Shown: positions 1 through 8,869 of the stretch, one piece after another
How the letters are laid out: each line of letters opens with the position of its first letter
Numbering within the stretch: position 1 is the first letter of the stretch
Assembly (NCBI GenBank): GCA_015654535.1
Contig: JAATGU010000132.1
Location: 1-64,000, forward strand
Source: Bacteroidales bacterium
Lineage (GTDB): Bacteria > Bacteroidota > Bacteroidia > Bacteroidales > Bacteroidaceae
DNA length: 64,000 nucleotides
Direction of reading: 5' to 3'
Translations under genes and position numbers: made by a program
Notes under the pieces: model-generated
What the model was told of the DNA's origin: nothing
Database searches by the model: none
The model's input: the letters and a program-made list of their open reading frames with translations, nothing else

Positions 1-119
1 ATCCCAATGATTTTTACACACAAGAAGCTAAAGACTATATAAACGAAGCTTACAAAGGAGCAAACGATTATCGCAAATATGTATTTGGAGAAATCACCCA
101 TGTTTGGGTGAAGAAATAA
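1..119 (+). CDS. C-terminal end of an unidentified protein (partial)
   Basis: An open frame enters from the left edge and stops with TAA at 117-119, giving about 38 residues that end in GEITHVWVKK. The stretch is rich in Asp, Tyr and Lys and shows no motif I recognise. It converges with the radical SAM gene that follows on the other strand. The function cannot be told from this fragment. Confidence 0.5.
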   Translation, partial: PNDFYTQEAKDYINEAYKGANDYRKYVFGEITHVWVKK

Positions 120-170
120 GAATAAACCAGAATTAACGAAGAGAATGATTAGTCATTCCTCAGCAAGATG

Positions 171-1991
171 TTATCTATTGTATAGTTTATCGATCAGATC
201 CTTTCTTCCCATTTTTCTCAATTCAGCGATGATCTGATTCCTATATTCACATTGATACCAGAAAAAAAACTGGCGTTGTGCTAACTTTTCTTTGGGATTA
301 TGGGCCGTGAAGATAGGTTCTAATGTATAAGGATGAAATCCCGTATAGTAAGCTTCCGTGGCAACGGTCATCGGAGTAGGGGTAAAGTCTTGTACTTGTT
401 CCAGATGGAAATCCATATTTTTTGTGATAACTGCTAGTTCCGCCATATCTTCTTCTTTACATCCCGGGTGAGACGAGATGAAATAAGGAATTAGTTGCTG
501 GTTCATATTCAGTTCCTTGTTCAATTTATCAAAAGTTTTCTTGAATTGTTGAAATTGAGAAAAAGAGGGTTTACGCATTATATTCAGTACTCGGTCTGAA
601 GTATGTTCCGGCGCTACTTTGAGGCGTCCGCTTACATGTTTGGCTATCAACTCACGGGTATACTCTGCCGCCGCGCGGTTTACTCCGGGATCCTTGCTAT
701 CATATTGCAATAAATCGTAGCGTACTCCGCTACCTATAAATGATTTCTTTATCCCTTTTATTGCATCTACCGAATGATAAATATCTAGTAAAGGACGGTG
801 ATCCGTGTTTAAGTTCGGACAAATTTTGGGATGAATGCAAGAAGGTCGTTTACACTTCCGGCAAATGTTCAGATCTTTTCCACCCATGTGATACATATTG
901 GCCGACGGCCCTCCAAGATCACTTAAATATCCTTTGAAATCAGGCAATTCTATTACTTCTTTTACCTCTTTTAAGATAGAAGTTTTACTCCGGGAGACGA
1001 TAAACTTGCCTTGATGAGCTGAAATAGTGCAAAAAGCACAACCACCAAAGCAACCACGATGGATATTGACGGAAAATTTTATCATGTCGTAGGCTGGAAT
1101 TCTTTTCCCTTTATATTTCGGATGAGGTAGCCTGGTATAAGGCAAATCAAAAGAATTGTCTAGCTCGGCTTCTGTCATAGGAGGATAAGGGGGATTTACA
1201 ATCACTACTTGATCATCTACCGATTGCAGAATTCGGGAAGCCTCCATCTTATTACTTTCCTCTTCAATGTGCCGGAAGTTTTCCGCTTGTTTTTTTTTAT
1301 CCTTTAAGCACTCTTCGTGTGTATGAAGCAAAATATCGGTTTCTTTTTTAGAAACATCTTCTTTTTTTCGAAGAAAGGTTGTTTGAGGAATATTTGTAAT
1401 TTCAGGAAACGGAATACCTTCTTGCATTTGTTTGCAGAGTTCTATGATTGGTTTTTCTCCCATGCCGTAAATAAGCAAATCTGCTCCTGAATCCACCAAA
1501 ATACTTTTATGTAGTTTATCCTGCCAATAGTCGTAGTGAGTAAGTCGTCTCATAGAGGCTTCTATTCCTCCTAAAATCACGGGCACGTCTGGATAGAGTT
1601 TCTTTAAAATTTGAGTATATACAATGCTTGGGTAGTCCGGACGCATATCCGAACGGCCATCTGGAGTATATGCATCTTCCGAACGAAGTCTGCGGTTGGC
1701 GGTGTAATGATTGACCATGGAGTCCATGGAACCGGGGGAAATACCAAAGAAGAGACGAGGACGTCCTAACTTCTTAAAGTCCCGAAGATCATCCCGCCAG
1801 TTTGGTTGAGGAATAATAGCCACGTGAAGTCCCTGAGCTTCCAGAATACGGCCGATAACAGCACTACCAAAAGAAGGATGATCTACATATGCATCTCCTG
1901 AAAAAAGAATGACATCTATTTCATCCCATCCTCGTAGCTCCATCTCTTTTTTGGTTGTAGGCAACCAATCTGTCAATCTGTATTCTTTCAT
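171..1991 (-). CDS. YgiQ family radical SAM protein
   Basis: A 606-residue protein of the YgiQ (UPF0313) family. The radical SAM cluster motif CX3CX2C is at about Cys314, Cys318 and Cys321 (context GCFGGCAFC). An N-terminal B12-binding-like region contains ILGGIEASMRR, and a second Cys-rich patch follows the core (CRKCKRPSC...C), as is usual in this family. Length and N-terminus (TDWLPTTKKEME) match full-length homologues, so the first Met is taken as the start. The family is widespread but its substrate is not established. A promoter-like element lies only five bases before the start codon. Confidence 0.93.
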   Translation of the reverse strand: MKEYRLTDWLPTTKKEMELRGWDEIDVILFSGDAYVDHPSFGSAVIGRILEAQGLHVAIIPQPNWRDDLRDFKKLGRPRLFFGISPGSMDSMVNHYTANRRLRSEDAYTPDGRSDMRPDYPSIVYTQILKKLYPDVPVILGGIEASMRRLTHYDYWQDKLHKSILVDSGADLLIYGMGEKPIIELCKQMQEGIPFPEITNIPQTTFLRKKEDVSKKETDILLHTHEECLKDKKKQAENFRHIEEESNKMEASRILQSVDDQVVIVNPPYPPMTEAELDNSFDLPYTRLPHPKYKGKRIPAYDMIKFSVNIHRGCFGGCAFCTISAHQGKFIVSRSKTSILKEVKEVIELPDFKGYLSDLGGPSANMYHMGGKDLNICRKCKRPSCIHPKICPNLNTDHRPLLDIYHSVDAIKGIKKSFIGSGVRYDLLQYDSKDPGVNRAAAEYTRELIAKHVSGRLKVAPEHTSDRVLNIMRKPSFSQFQQFKKTFDKLNKELNMNQQLIPYFISSHPGCKEEDMAELAVITKNMDFHLEQVQDFTPTPMTVATEAYYTGFHPYTLEPIFTAHNPKEKLAQRQFFFWYQCEYRNQIIAELRKMGRKDLIDKLYNR

Positions 1992-1996
1992 AGTTG

Positions 1997-2004
1997 CAAA
2001 GATA
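1997..2004 (-). promoter_or_regulatory. Bacteroidetes -7 element (TATCTTTG) for the YgiQ gene
   Basis: An exact TAnnTTTG match on the minus strand ends five bases before the ATG of the YgiQ gene. If it is used, the mRNA would have almost no 5' leader. No clear -33 TTTG is visible. Confidence 0.5.
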
Positions 2005-2075
2005 GTGATTTTTTAGAAATACAGTATAATTCAGAGGATTGAACCGTCAATATTTAGCGATAGGTAATGATTTAG

Positions 2076-2918
2076 AAATCGGCAGGAAAACTTGATGAAT
2101 GGTGCAAGGATAATATCGAGTGGTTACAAACTCCCCATATCCATGCTACGGTAGTTCCTGTTATTCAAGGCGAGAGGCGCAAGGCAAAACAGGAAGAGAA
2201 CAACGGCAAGAAAAAATACCGTAAGAAACCGAAAGATAGCGTCCGGCTTTGCACCGATGATGTGATGACACGGGAGAATTTGGAACGGTTTCAGGATACA
2301 TATGCCGAAAGAATGCAAAAATACGAATTGGAGCGGGGTATCAAAGGCTCTGATGCCCGACAGATCTCCACACCTCAATATTACAGGGATTTGTTTGCCA
2401 AGAACGAAGACCTGAAAGAAAACATAGGTTACCTGGAAGAGGAGAAGCAGGACGTTTACGAGAAAGTCAGGGACTTGTATGACCGGAAAGACGAAGCGCG
2501 GGAGAAGTTCCTGAATATGCACGAATACACCCAACAGAAAGAACAGGAAATATCCGCTTTGGAAACCCGTATAGAGCAACTCCGGCAGGATTATGAGCCA
2601 TACAAGGCGCAAGATATAAACCTGTTGCTTAGTGTATTTCCGCACTTAAGTGAACGCTTGCGGATAGCGCAGTTATGTAAAGGCATTGGCTTAGCGATAG
2701 ACACCATTAAGCAGCTTTTCAAAGGCGAAGCAGTAATGGTTAATGGCAAACTTCATTCGCCCGAACATGATCAATCATTCAGCGTACAGGGCGCCAAATT
2801 ACATCTATTTAAAGAGCAGGGCAACCCCGACAAACTCAAACTATCAATCAACGGGCAAAATATCATCGACTGGTTCAAACAGAAATATCAGGAAATGAAG
2901 CAGACTACAAATTACTAA
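2076..2918 (+). pseudogene. MobV/Pre-type relaxase remnant
   Basis: The frame is open from a TAG at 2073-2075 to the TAA at 2916-2918. It encodes the C-terminal part of a MobV-type plasmid recombination/mobilization relaxase. The histidine motif TPHIHATVVPV is present, followed by GERRKAKQE, the basic GKKKYRKKPKDSVRLC, a long coiled coil and a C-terminal region. The N-terminal half is missing. Ahead of the His motif, EWCKDNIEWL joins directly to TPHIHAT, where family members carry some 20 extra residues, so there also seems to be an in-frame internal deletion. The longest Met-initiated stretch starts at 2262. It is most likely a non-functional scar of an integrated mobilizable element. Confidence 0.8.
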
Positions 2919-2994
2919 AAGACCCAACATCAAACCCGAAGTGGGCAAAAACAAAAGTATAAGAGATAAATACGGTTGATTCGCAGATATTTGC

Positions 2995-3002
2995 TAAATT
3001 TG
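2995..3002 (+). promoter_or_regulatory. -7 element (TAAATTTG) upstream of the DJ-1/PfpI gene
   Basis: A TAnnTTTG match 81 bases before the chosen ATG at 3084, in the gap after the relaxase remnant. It is the best promoter candidate for the DJ-1 gene and would leave a leader of roughly 75 nt. Confidence 0.4.
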
Positions 3003-3083
3003 TAGGTAAAAAGAATACCTTAGGTGTAAGGCGAGGACAGTAAAACTGATAGATATTTTAACAAATTGATAATTTTGAAAAGT

Positions 3084-3671
3084 ATGGAAAATAAGAAAGT
3101 ATTAGTGTTTCTGGCAAAGGCATTTGAGACTATGGAATTTTGTGTTTTTATAGATGTTCTTGGTTGGGCCAGAGTTGATTATGGACATAATTTGTTCGTT
3201 GACACTTGTGGTTTTACTAAAAAAGTTATAAGCACTTTTAATGTACCTGTAATAGTAGATAAAACCATTGGAGAAATAAACGTTGACGAATATGACGCCT
3301 TAGCAATACCTGGTGGATTTGGGGAATTTGGTTTTTATGAAGAAGCATATGACGAAAGATTCTTAAAATTAATTAAGGAATTTAATGCAAAAGGTAAAAT
3401 TATTGCGACAATTTGTTCTGGGGCATTCCCTGTAGCAAAAAGTGGAGTTCTTAAGAATCGGAAAGCAACTACTTACCATTTAAAAGACGGCTATTGGCAA
3501 AATAAGCTGAAAGAATTTGGAGTGAATGTTGTGAACGAACCAATAGTAGTTGATGGTAATATTATTACGTCTTATTGTCCAGAGACAGCTCCAAATGTCG
3601 CATTTGAATTATTAAAAATGCTAACCTCAGAAAAAGAAATGGCAGTAATAAAAAAAACTATGGGATTTTAA
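3084..3671 (+). CDS. DJ-1/PfpI family protein
   Basis: A 195-residue DJ-1/PfpI-superfamily protein, usual full length for the family. The nucleophile elbow is ATICSGAF with Cys111, and the acidic partner region is IPGGFGEFG. The superfamily includes glyoxalases/deglycases, chaperones and small-molecule hydrolases; the substrate here is unknown. An in-frame ATG exists at 3066, but MENKKVLVF at 3084 fits the first beta strand better. The gene sits between two pieces of decayed mobile-element sequence and looks very AT-rich, so it may be cargo of that element. Confidence 0.85.
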   Translation: MENKKVLVFLAKAFETMEFCVFIDVLGWARVDYGHNLFVDTCGFTKKVISTFNVPVIVDKTIGEINVDEYDALAIPGGFGEFGFYEEAYDERFLKLIKEFNAKGKIIATICSGAFPVAKSGVLKNRKATTYHLKDGYWQNKLKEFGVNVVNEPIVVDGNIITSYCPETAPNVAFELLKMLTSEKEMAVIKKTMGF

Positions 3672-4591
3672 GAAGAATGCTAATATGTGAAATAGACCAT
3701 AATTTATTACCATCGAGAAAAAAGACTAAATATATGAAAAATATTAGATCATGAATTGGCAGGCATAGTTGTAATTGCGCAAAATGGAGAAAATATTATA
3801 CAATTAAGAGAGAAGCCTGCCACCAACACCAAAGAGATTTCTATAAAAAGGCAGCATAAGGGTTATGAATGAATCCTTTATATCTGAACACAAAGGTATA
3901 TTCCCAGAATAAAACGTCAATGCTAAAATGAATTTTATCGAAAATCTTCCTTTCTCGTATCTTGAAAGCGTATTTCCGATAAAAGCCTTGCCTTATTTAT
4001 TCTTTTCATAAGAGAGGTGTTTATCAGATAAGAAGGAAAAATATATACTTGAAATCCCCAAGAAATTGCTTACCTTTACGGCCGAGTTATTTGATAGTAT
4101 TGCACCGCAAATCGCTGAAATAAGAACGGTCGCCAAACCGTTACCCAAGCTCTCTCGAAATCCAACTAACATTCTGTTAGTAAGCAAAAAGCAATCGAAT
4201 TGTTCGTGTTGAGGTAGAATAATACCTTTAACTCGTTTGTCATAATACTCATTTTTTAGTTTTAAAATTACTTCCAAATGAGTTATTTGAGTTATGAAAA
4301 ATGAGCGGTCAACTATCAATGTGCCAAGTGTAGAAATTATTTTGGCATAAATTGTTTCAGTTTGCGCAAACGACTAAATATCAATTTTATAGATAGCGTT
4401 CTGCCGTATTCTGCGCTACAAAAAACAGGTAATGACTTGGTAACGGAAAAGCAACGAAAACGATATGATTTTGTATTTTTCAGGCTAAGACAGCATCGGA
4501 CAACCACTGCCTATATTTCTAAATATCAACGGGTTCATCCTTTTTCGCATTTAATCACTTTTTTGTAGAATTAATTCGACAAAGATACGGA
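3672..4591. other. Decayed sequence, probable mobile-element scar
   Basis: No intact gene is convincing in these 920 bases. On the minus strand near 4260-4180 a broken frame reads MTNELKVLFYL, which resembles the N-terminus of Bacteroidetes tyrosine recombinases, but it meets a stop after about 29 residues. A -7 element (TATCTTTG, minus strand, 4580-4587) is followed by a 21-residue frame starting MRKRMNPLIF. A longer open stretch at 3993-4319 (minus) has no recognisable features. The region looks like frameshifted leftovers of the element that also left the relaxase fragment. Confidence 0.45.
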
Positions 4592-5344
4592 TTAATTGTC
4601 CTTAGAGTTTGCTATTATAGCAGATTTTATTAATTGGAATCCAGTTGCATAATGAGCATACTTTATAGCAAATAGAATGTAGAAACAAGAAAAGACAGCA
4701 ATGAATAATATTGAAAATGCAATTCCTGTGAATAAATTGAGTATTGCCATAATTGTTATACTTATAGAAGAGATAAAAGCCCTTTTTATCCATCGGAGTC
4801 TGAGGATTTCCTGATCAGGAAAGTAATGGTTTATTTGCGATTTATAATTTCTATACTCCCGAATAAGGGCCCCACTGTAATAACTAAACTGTGCTATATA
4901 TAGTACGAAAAAGAGACAATAAGTAGCCGAAAAAAAAGAGATGGAATGACGCCCTTTTAAATATATAATCAAGAGAAGATCGGCAAGAAAAAAAATGCTA
5001 AAAAGATGCTTAATTACTTTTTTATAAGTAACGAAATGGATGTTAAGAAGCGTAATTAAGGTGAAATAAAAAAGTAAAGCTTGAAAAGAAGCGGCAATTA
5101 ATGTAATAACTTCACCAAACTGCACAGATTTTTTTCCATGTGAGACTAGCGCTCCTATAAGGAAGCAGACAGACACAAATATATATGTTACCGATAAAAC
5201 TATTCGTGAAATACGATAATTGGTGAGTTCTTCATCTTTACAGCACTTTACAGGCAACAAATATAGTCCACAAATAAGAATAAGCACAGTGGAAATAATA
5301 ATTTCTGAAAAATAAATATTTTCTAAATATTCCATATCCATCAT
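4592..5344 (-). pseudogene. Membrane half of an AraC-type regulator, DNA-binding domain missing
   Basis: A 250-residue integral membrane protein with about seven hydrophobic segments. The order of helices, the FQALLFYFTLITLLN helix, the segment DQEILRLRWIKRAF and the final FYILFAIKYAHY resemble the N-terminal sensory module of Bacteroides AraC-family regulators. In those proteins a cytoplasmic two-HTH AraC domain follows. Here the frame stops right after the last helix (IANSKDN) at the border of the decayed element sequence, so the regulatory half seems to be lost. ATG codons exist at 5344, 5341 and 5335. A stand-alone 7TM protein is the alternative reading. Confidence 0.6.
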
Positions 5345-5451
5345 TTTAGCTGAGCTGTTACAACGTTTTTATAAAGGAACGTTTCCTTTAAGTTGTGCAA
5401 TTCTGATTTTCAGTTTGAATTTAATTAAATAAACCACACAACTCGTAAAAA

Positions 5452-5775
5452 TTATTTTATTATTTGCTCAGTTTCCACTGGTTGCTTCTCTTCCCATTCT
5501 TTGTAGAGATTTAATAATTGTTGCAAACCAAATGCTTTCATGTTGTTTTGGTAGATTACATCAATGCATAGATCTAGTAAATCTTTGCTGTCACTTTCCT
5601 GTGCCGCAATTAACGAACGGACATTCCACTTTAATTTATCCATGTCTGCTTCGTCTACTACCCCTGTGCTGCTTATCAGATGCTGAAAAAGCATGTATTT
5701 GCGAATTGTTTGTAGGTTTTGCTCAGAAATATCTATACTTCTGGTTCCTGACATATTTGCTTGTATTGTATGCAT
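5452..5775 (-). CDS. Small conserved-looking protein of unknown function
   Basis: A 107-residue soluble, mostly helical protein without signal peptide or membrane segment. It has regular heptad-like leucines (LLDLCIDVIYQNN, LQQLLNLYKEWEE). An exact Bacteroidetes -7 element lies about 30 bases upstream, which supports it as a real gene. I do not recognise the family. It is upstream of, and on the same strand as, the truncated AraC-type membrane gene, with a gap of about 107 bases. Confidence 0.65.
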   Translation of the reverse strand: MHTIQANMSGTRSIDISEQNLQTIRKYMLFQHLISSTGVVDEADMDKLKWNVRSLIAAQESDSKDLLDLCIDVIYQNNMKAFGLQQLLNLYKEWEEKQPVETEQIIK

Positions 5776-5804
5776 CGTATCTTTGTTTTAGGTTTAACTT
5801 CGGA

Positions 5805-5812
5805 CAAAGATA
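5805..5812 (-). promoter_or_regulatory. -7 element (TATCTTTG) for the 107-residue protein gene
   Basis: An exact TAnnTTTG on the minus strand, 29 bases ahead of the ATG at 5773-5775. No obvious -33 TTTG. Confidence 0.55.
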
Positions 5813-5833
5813 TAAATAATAATGAGACTTGCT

Positions 5834-8749
5834 TTATCTTCCGTTTAAAAATTGAAGAATTCCTGCCATAATTTCTGCCCGGTGTTCTTCGGTGTCAATA
5901 GACTCGAAAGGAAATCCCATAATAAATGTACGATAGTGTCCTTTATAAGCTATTCCGGCGCTACTATTTCCTTCTATATATTTTAATGCGGGAAAGGCGG
6001 GAGAGATAGGGATAATAGACTCGGGAGCAGGAACAGAATAGTTTTTTTCATTTACTTTTCGGGGAATAATAAATGAACGTCCTAAACCGAAAATAGTTCC
6101 TGAATGTGTATGCCGCATGCTTTTCTGAAAGCTGTATTTAAGAATGTTCTGAGTGAAATTTACATCCGATTCAGAATCATTCATATCACTGCCTATATAG
6201 GAACCACTCACCATAATATTTCCTCCTTGCCGACAATATTGTGTGATTAGTTTTTGCATCTCCGGAGAGAACGTTTTGTATTTTTTGTTGTGTAATCTGT
6301 CCATAGAAGTAGTCTCTTTTTCCAGTCCCAGAATATAGTCCACCAAATGATAGTCGTTAAGATTAACTTGCCCGTTTTCCACAGCTTCGTCGCTACATGA
6401 TACGAACGAATAGCCTTCTACTGCCTGAATTGCTTTACCATGTACGAAAGGATAGTCGAAAGTATTACCAGCAATGCGTACCCCTTCCAGTTCATTTCCG
6501 CTATAACCTAATCCTCCGGCGGTTTCCTTCCCTGCGTACTTTCTATCAAATCCTGTTTGTGCACCGCAGTAGGAGCTGTTGTATTGATATGGAACGCCGG
6601 GATCTTGTTTCAAATCAAATCCGGCAGAGTCGGGAGTATCGATAATGGCAGGCCCGCTAATACGGTCGAACCCATTCACGATCAGTACTCTATCTTTCTC
6701 TTTTTTTGTTTTATAAGCGGAAAGAATTTCAGAAGGGAAACTTTCTCCTCCTTTATTCACAGCAGTCACCTTAAAACTATAAACCAATCCAGGCTCTACT
6801 TTAGTTGTGTATGATGTTCCATTAACCAATATTCCATTGTCAAATCCAAAGTTGCCGATGCGAGTGTAAACAATATAGTTATGTGGCTTAGCAGAAGATT
6901 CCAACGGATCTTCCACCGCTTTCCAGGAAAGATTAAAGGTGTTTTTCTTTTTTCCGAATTTAATAGCAAAATGATCAACAGGCAGGGGCTGTACCACATA
7001 ATCTTTATCATGTTGAGAAGTGACAAAACGAAGAATGGATTTATAAATGGAACGTCCTACGATAAACTTAAAGTTGGGATCGTGCCCCAATTTCATATCT
7101 GCAAAATTTTGGTGAGAAAGAAATTCTAATATGATTGATGGTACAGCCGGAAGGCGAGTTTCACTATAATTCTTATCCCACAGACTACGACGATTCCATT
7201 GCACGTTAAATTGTGAACGAATATCCGCTTGTAGTTGAGTGACCATTAAATCGGCCAAATCTCTGGAAGAGTAACGAGAAATACCGGAAGCGAGTTTTCC
7301 ATTATTATAGTCAGTAGTATAGATTCCCAGCGAGCCAACTGTTCCGTCGTTTAAATTATAACCGGCATCACTATGAAGGGCCATCGTCATTTCGAAAGGA
7401 ACACCCAATCCTTTTTGTTTGGGATTGTAAACTGAACCTCCGGATAAATAATTAATCATTTTGGAACGAGCATTAATATCATCGGCATAATCATTTGCTC
7501 GCTCTTTATCCCCATAAACAGAATAAGGCATTCCAGCCCATTGAGCCCAGTAGCGAGCACCTTCCAAGTAGCGAGGCATACCGCTTACCGCACCTCCACG
7601 GGCAATATTTCCCATTCCTCCGCCAAAACGAACTGCATCGGCACAAACAACTCCTTTTTCTTTGCTCTGATTGCTCAGTGCCACCATTCCGTAGTCATTG
7701 GATCCCTTATCGAAAGTAAAAGTTCCCAAGTAAACCCATGTTCCACTACCTATTCGCTGGTTTACTATAAATTCGGTTGCTCCTCCTTTATGAAAAACCG
7801 TATATTTGGCATCCGTTACGCTTTCTGGCAATGACTGGTAAGATACATAAACGGCATAATTCCCTTCTTCAGGAATAGTAGGCACCCATTCTGCAAATGC
7901 CTTATCCCTTTTTTTTTCTGTTTTGGCATATCGAACCGACCCTTCAGTAAAGGGATTTTCTCCATCCTGATAAATTTGTCTTTTTTGAGCAAATCCCACT
8001 ACATCCGATGTGTTCCAATTGTTTTTTCTACTTTTTACTTCAATATAAATAGAGCCCGACCGAAGATTATCATTATCTACAATCACTTCATTTTTCTGGG
8101 TATCTCTTTCACGAGGGGTAAAAACATTTGCTCCTGCGTTTTCCAACATTGGAATGACGTAAGGAAGTATAATTGATTGAGTAAAAAGATCTTCAGTGGT
8201 GCAGAATAGTTGTGGACGTTGCCATAACCATTTACCGGAATCATTTTTGAAATATTTACCGTGGCTTTGCCAAAGAGCAATTTGTCTGTTTTGTAGTCCC
8301 TTTGAAATCTCATTCGGATGAGAAATGTTCTTAACCCATGGGGCATCGCGATTGTCTATATCTCCTAATATTCTGGATTTATCCTTTTTGTTTTTCCGAA
8401 AAAAAAATGGAATGAGATTTTCAATGGATTCACCGTTACTATAAATGGTTGTTTTGAAATAGCATACAGGTCCCGGAAGTAACTGTGACAGATTGTGATA
8501 AATGCTATCTACGATTTCGGGCAAGAAAGGTTGGTAAGCAAAGCTTTCTGTAGCATAAATATCTATTTTTTTTAAATCATAATCAATGGCAAAGCTTTTT
8601 AATTTGCATTTTCCTATTTGAGCGGTGGGACAAGAATAGTTTTCAAAGTACTCTTTTAAACGCTTTTCTACATTCTTTTCTATGTCTTGTGAAATACCTT
8701 TTGTAGTAAAAACGAGTAAAAGGAGAAATAATATAGATCGTTTCTTCAT
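5834..8749 (-). CDS. Secreted Amidase_3-like protein with inserted golvesin-like domain and fibronectin III
   Basis: A secreted protein of about 971 residues, of the type often annotated 'xanthan lyase' in Bacteroides. MKKRSILFLL... is a signal peptide. Split across the protein are the signatures of a zinc-dependent N-acetylmuramoyl-L-alanine amidase: QSHGKYF with His163 followed by GANVFTPRERD, LHSDAG with His459, and ILEFLSHQNFAD with Glu542. Between the first two lies a golvesin C-terminal-like beta domain (about residues 270-380: EEGNYAVYVSYQ, GSGTWVYLGTF). A fibronectin III domain follows, then a C-terminal domain with a Rossmann-like look. The likely role is cleavage of peptidoglycan or a related amide in the periplasm or outside the cell; xanthan lyase activity is not supported. 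The start at 8749 (or ATG at 8752) is preferred over 8800 because the promoter element at 8769-8776 lies downstream of 8800. Confidence 0.82.
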   Translation of the reverse strand: MKKRSILFLLLLVFTTKGISQDIEKNVEKRLKEYFENYSCPTAQIGKCKLKSFAIDYDLKKIDIYATESFAYQPFLPEIVDSIYHNLSQLLPGPVCYFKTTIYSNGESIENLIPFFFRKNKKDKSRILGDIDNRDAPWVKNISHPNEISKGLQNRQIALWQSHGKYFKNDSGKWLWQRPQLFCTTEDLFTQSIILPYVIPMLENAGANVFTPRERDTQKNEVIVDNDNLRSGSIYIEVKSRKNNWNTSDVVGFAQKRQIYQDGENPFTEGSVRYAKTEKKRDKAFAEWVPTIPEEGNYAVYVSYQSLPESVTDAKYTVFHKGGATEFIVNQRIGSGTWVYLGTFTFDKGSNDYGMVALSNQSKEKGVVCADAVRFGGGMGNIARGGAVSGMPRYLEGARYWAQWAGMPYSVYGDKERANDYADDINARSKMINYLSGGSVYNPKQKGLGVPFEMTMALHSDAGYNLNDGTVGSLGIYTTDYNNGKLASGISRYSSRDLADLMVTQLQADIRSQFNVQWNRRSLWDKNYSETRLPAVPSIILEFLSHQNFADMKLGHDPNFKFIVGRSIYKSILRFVTSQHDKDYVVQPLPVDHFAIKFGKKKNTFNLSWKAVEDPLESSAKPHNYIVYTRIGNFGFDNGILVNGTSYTTKVEPGLVYSFKVTAVNKGGESFPSEILSAYKTKKEKDRVLIVNGFDRISGPAIIDTPDSAGFDLKQDPGVPYQYNSSYCGAQTGFDRKYAGKETAGGLGYSGNELEGVRIAGNTFDYPFVHGKAIQAVEGYSFVSCSDEAVENGQVNLNDYHLVDYILGLEKETTSMDRLHNKKYKTFSPEMQKLITQYCRQGGNIMVSGSYIGSDMNDSESDVNFTQNILKYSFQKSMRHTHSGTIFGLGRSFIIPRKVNEKNYSVPAPESIIPISPAFPALKYIEGNSSAGIAYKGHYRTFIMGFPFESIDTEEHRAEIMAGILQFLNGR

Positions 8750-8768
8750 CATTCCAAAGTTTATCACA

Positions 8769-8776
8769 CAAAAGTA
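8769..8776 (-). promoter_or_regulatory. -7 element (TACTTTTG) for the golvesin-amidase gene
   Basis: An exact TAnnTTTG on the minus strand about 17-20 bases ahead of the paired ATGs at 8747-8752. It decides the start codon of the gene. Confidence 0.55.
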
Positions 8777-8791
8777 CACTTTTATAAATAT

Positions 8792-8847
8792 AAATTCCAC
8801 AGATCAGCACAGAAATTATTGCTAATCTGTGTTAATCTGAGGAATTT
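8792..8847. repeat. Intergenic inverted repeat (CCACAGAT family), copy 1
   Basis: Two 22-base arms at 8792-8813 and 8826-8847 pair with three mismatches around a 12-base loop. The arms contain CCACAGATCAGCACAGA and its near complement. It lies between the NagB-LmbE gene (whose stop is at 8870) and the amidase promoter. It shares its core with the inverted repeat at 14776-14855 and may act as the terminator of the upstream gene. Confidence 0.7.
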
Positions 8848-8869
8848 TACCTATACTATTGTAAATTGT

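Noticed and set aside
2124..2645. A 173-codon minus-strand frame
   Set aside because: It lies opposite the relaxase remnant, whose plus-strand translation carries clear MobV motifs.
3993..4319. A 108-codon minus-strand frame as a real gene
   Set aside because: No promoter, no recognisable domain, and it sits in sequence with other broken frames; treated as part of the decayed region.
4362..4568. A 68-codon plus-strand frame
   Set aside because: No family resemblance; a minus-strand -7 element points the other way, and the region is full of broken frames.
5373..5389. A small hairpin (AAAGGAA/TTCCTTT) between the two minus-strand genes
   Set aside because: A 7-bp AT-rich stem without a T-run in either useful direction is too weak to call.
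5834..8749. Annotation as xanthan lyase
   Set aside because: No polysaccharide lyase 8 motifs; the visible motifs are of Amidase_3 and golvesin-like domains.
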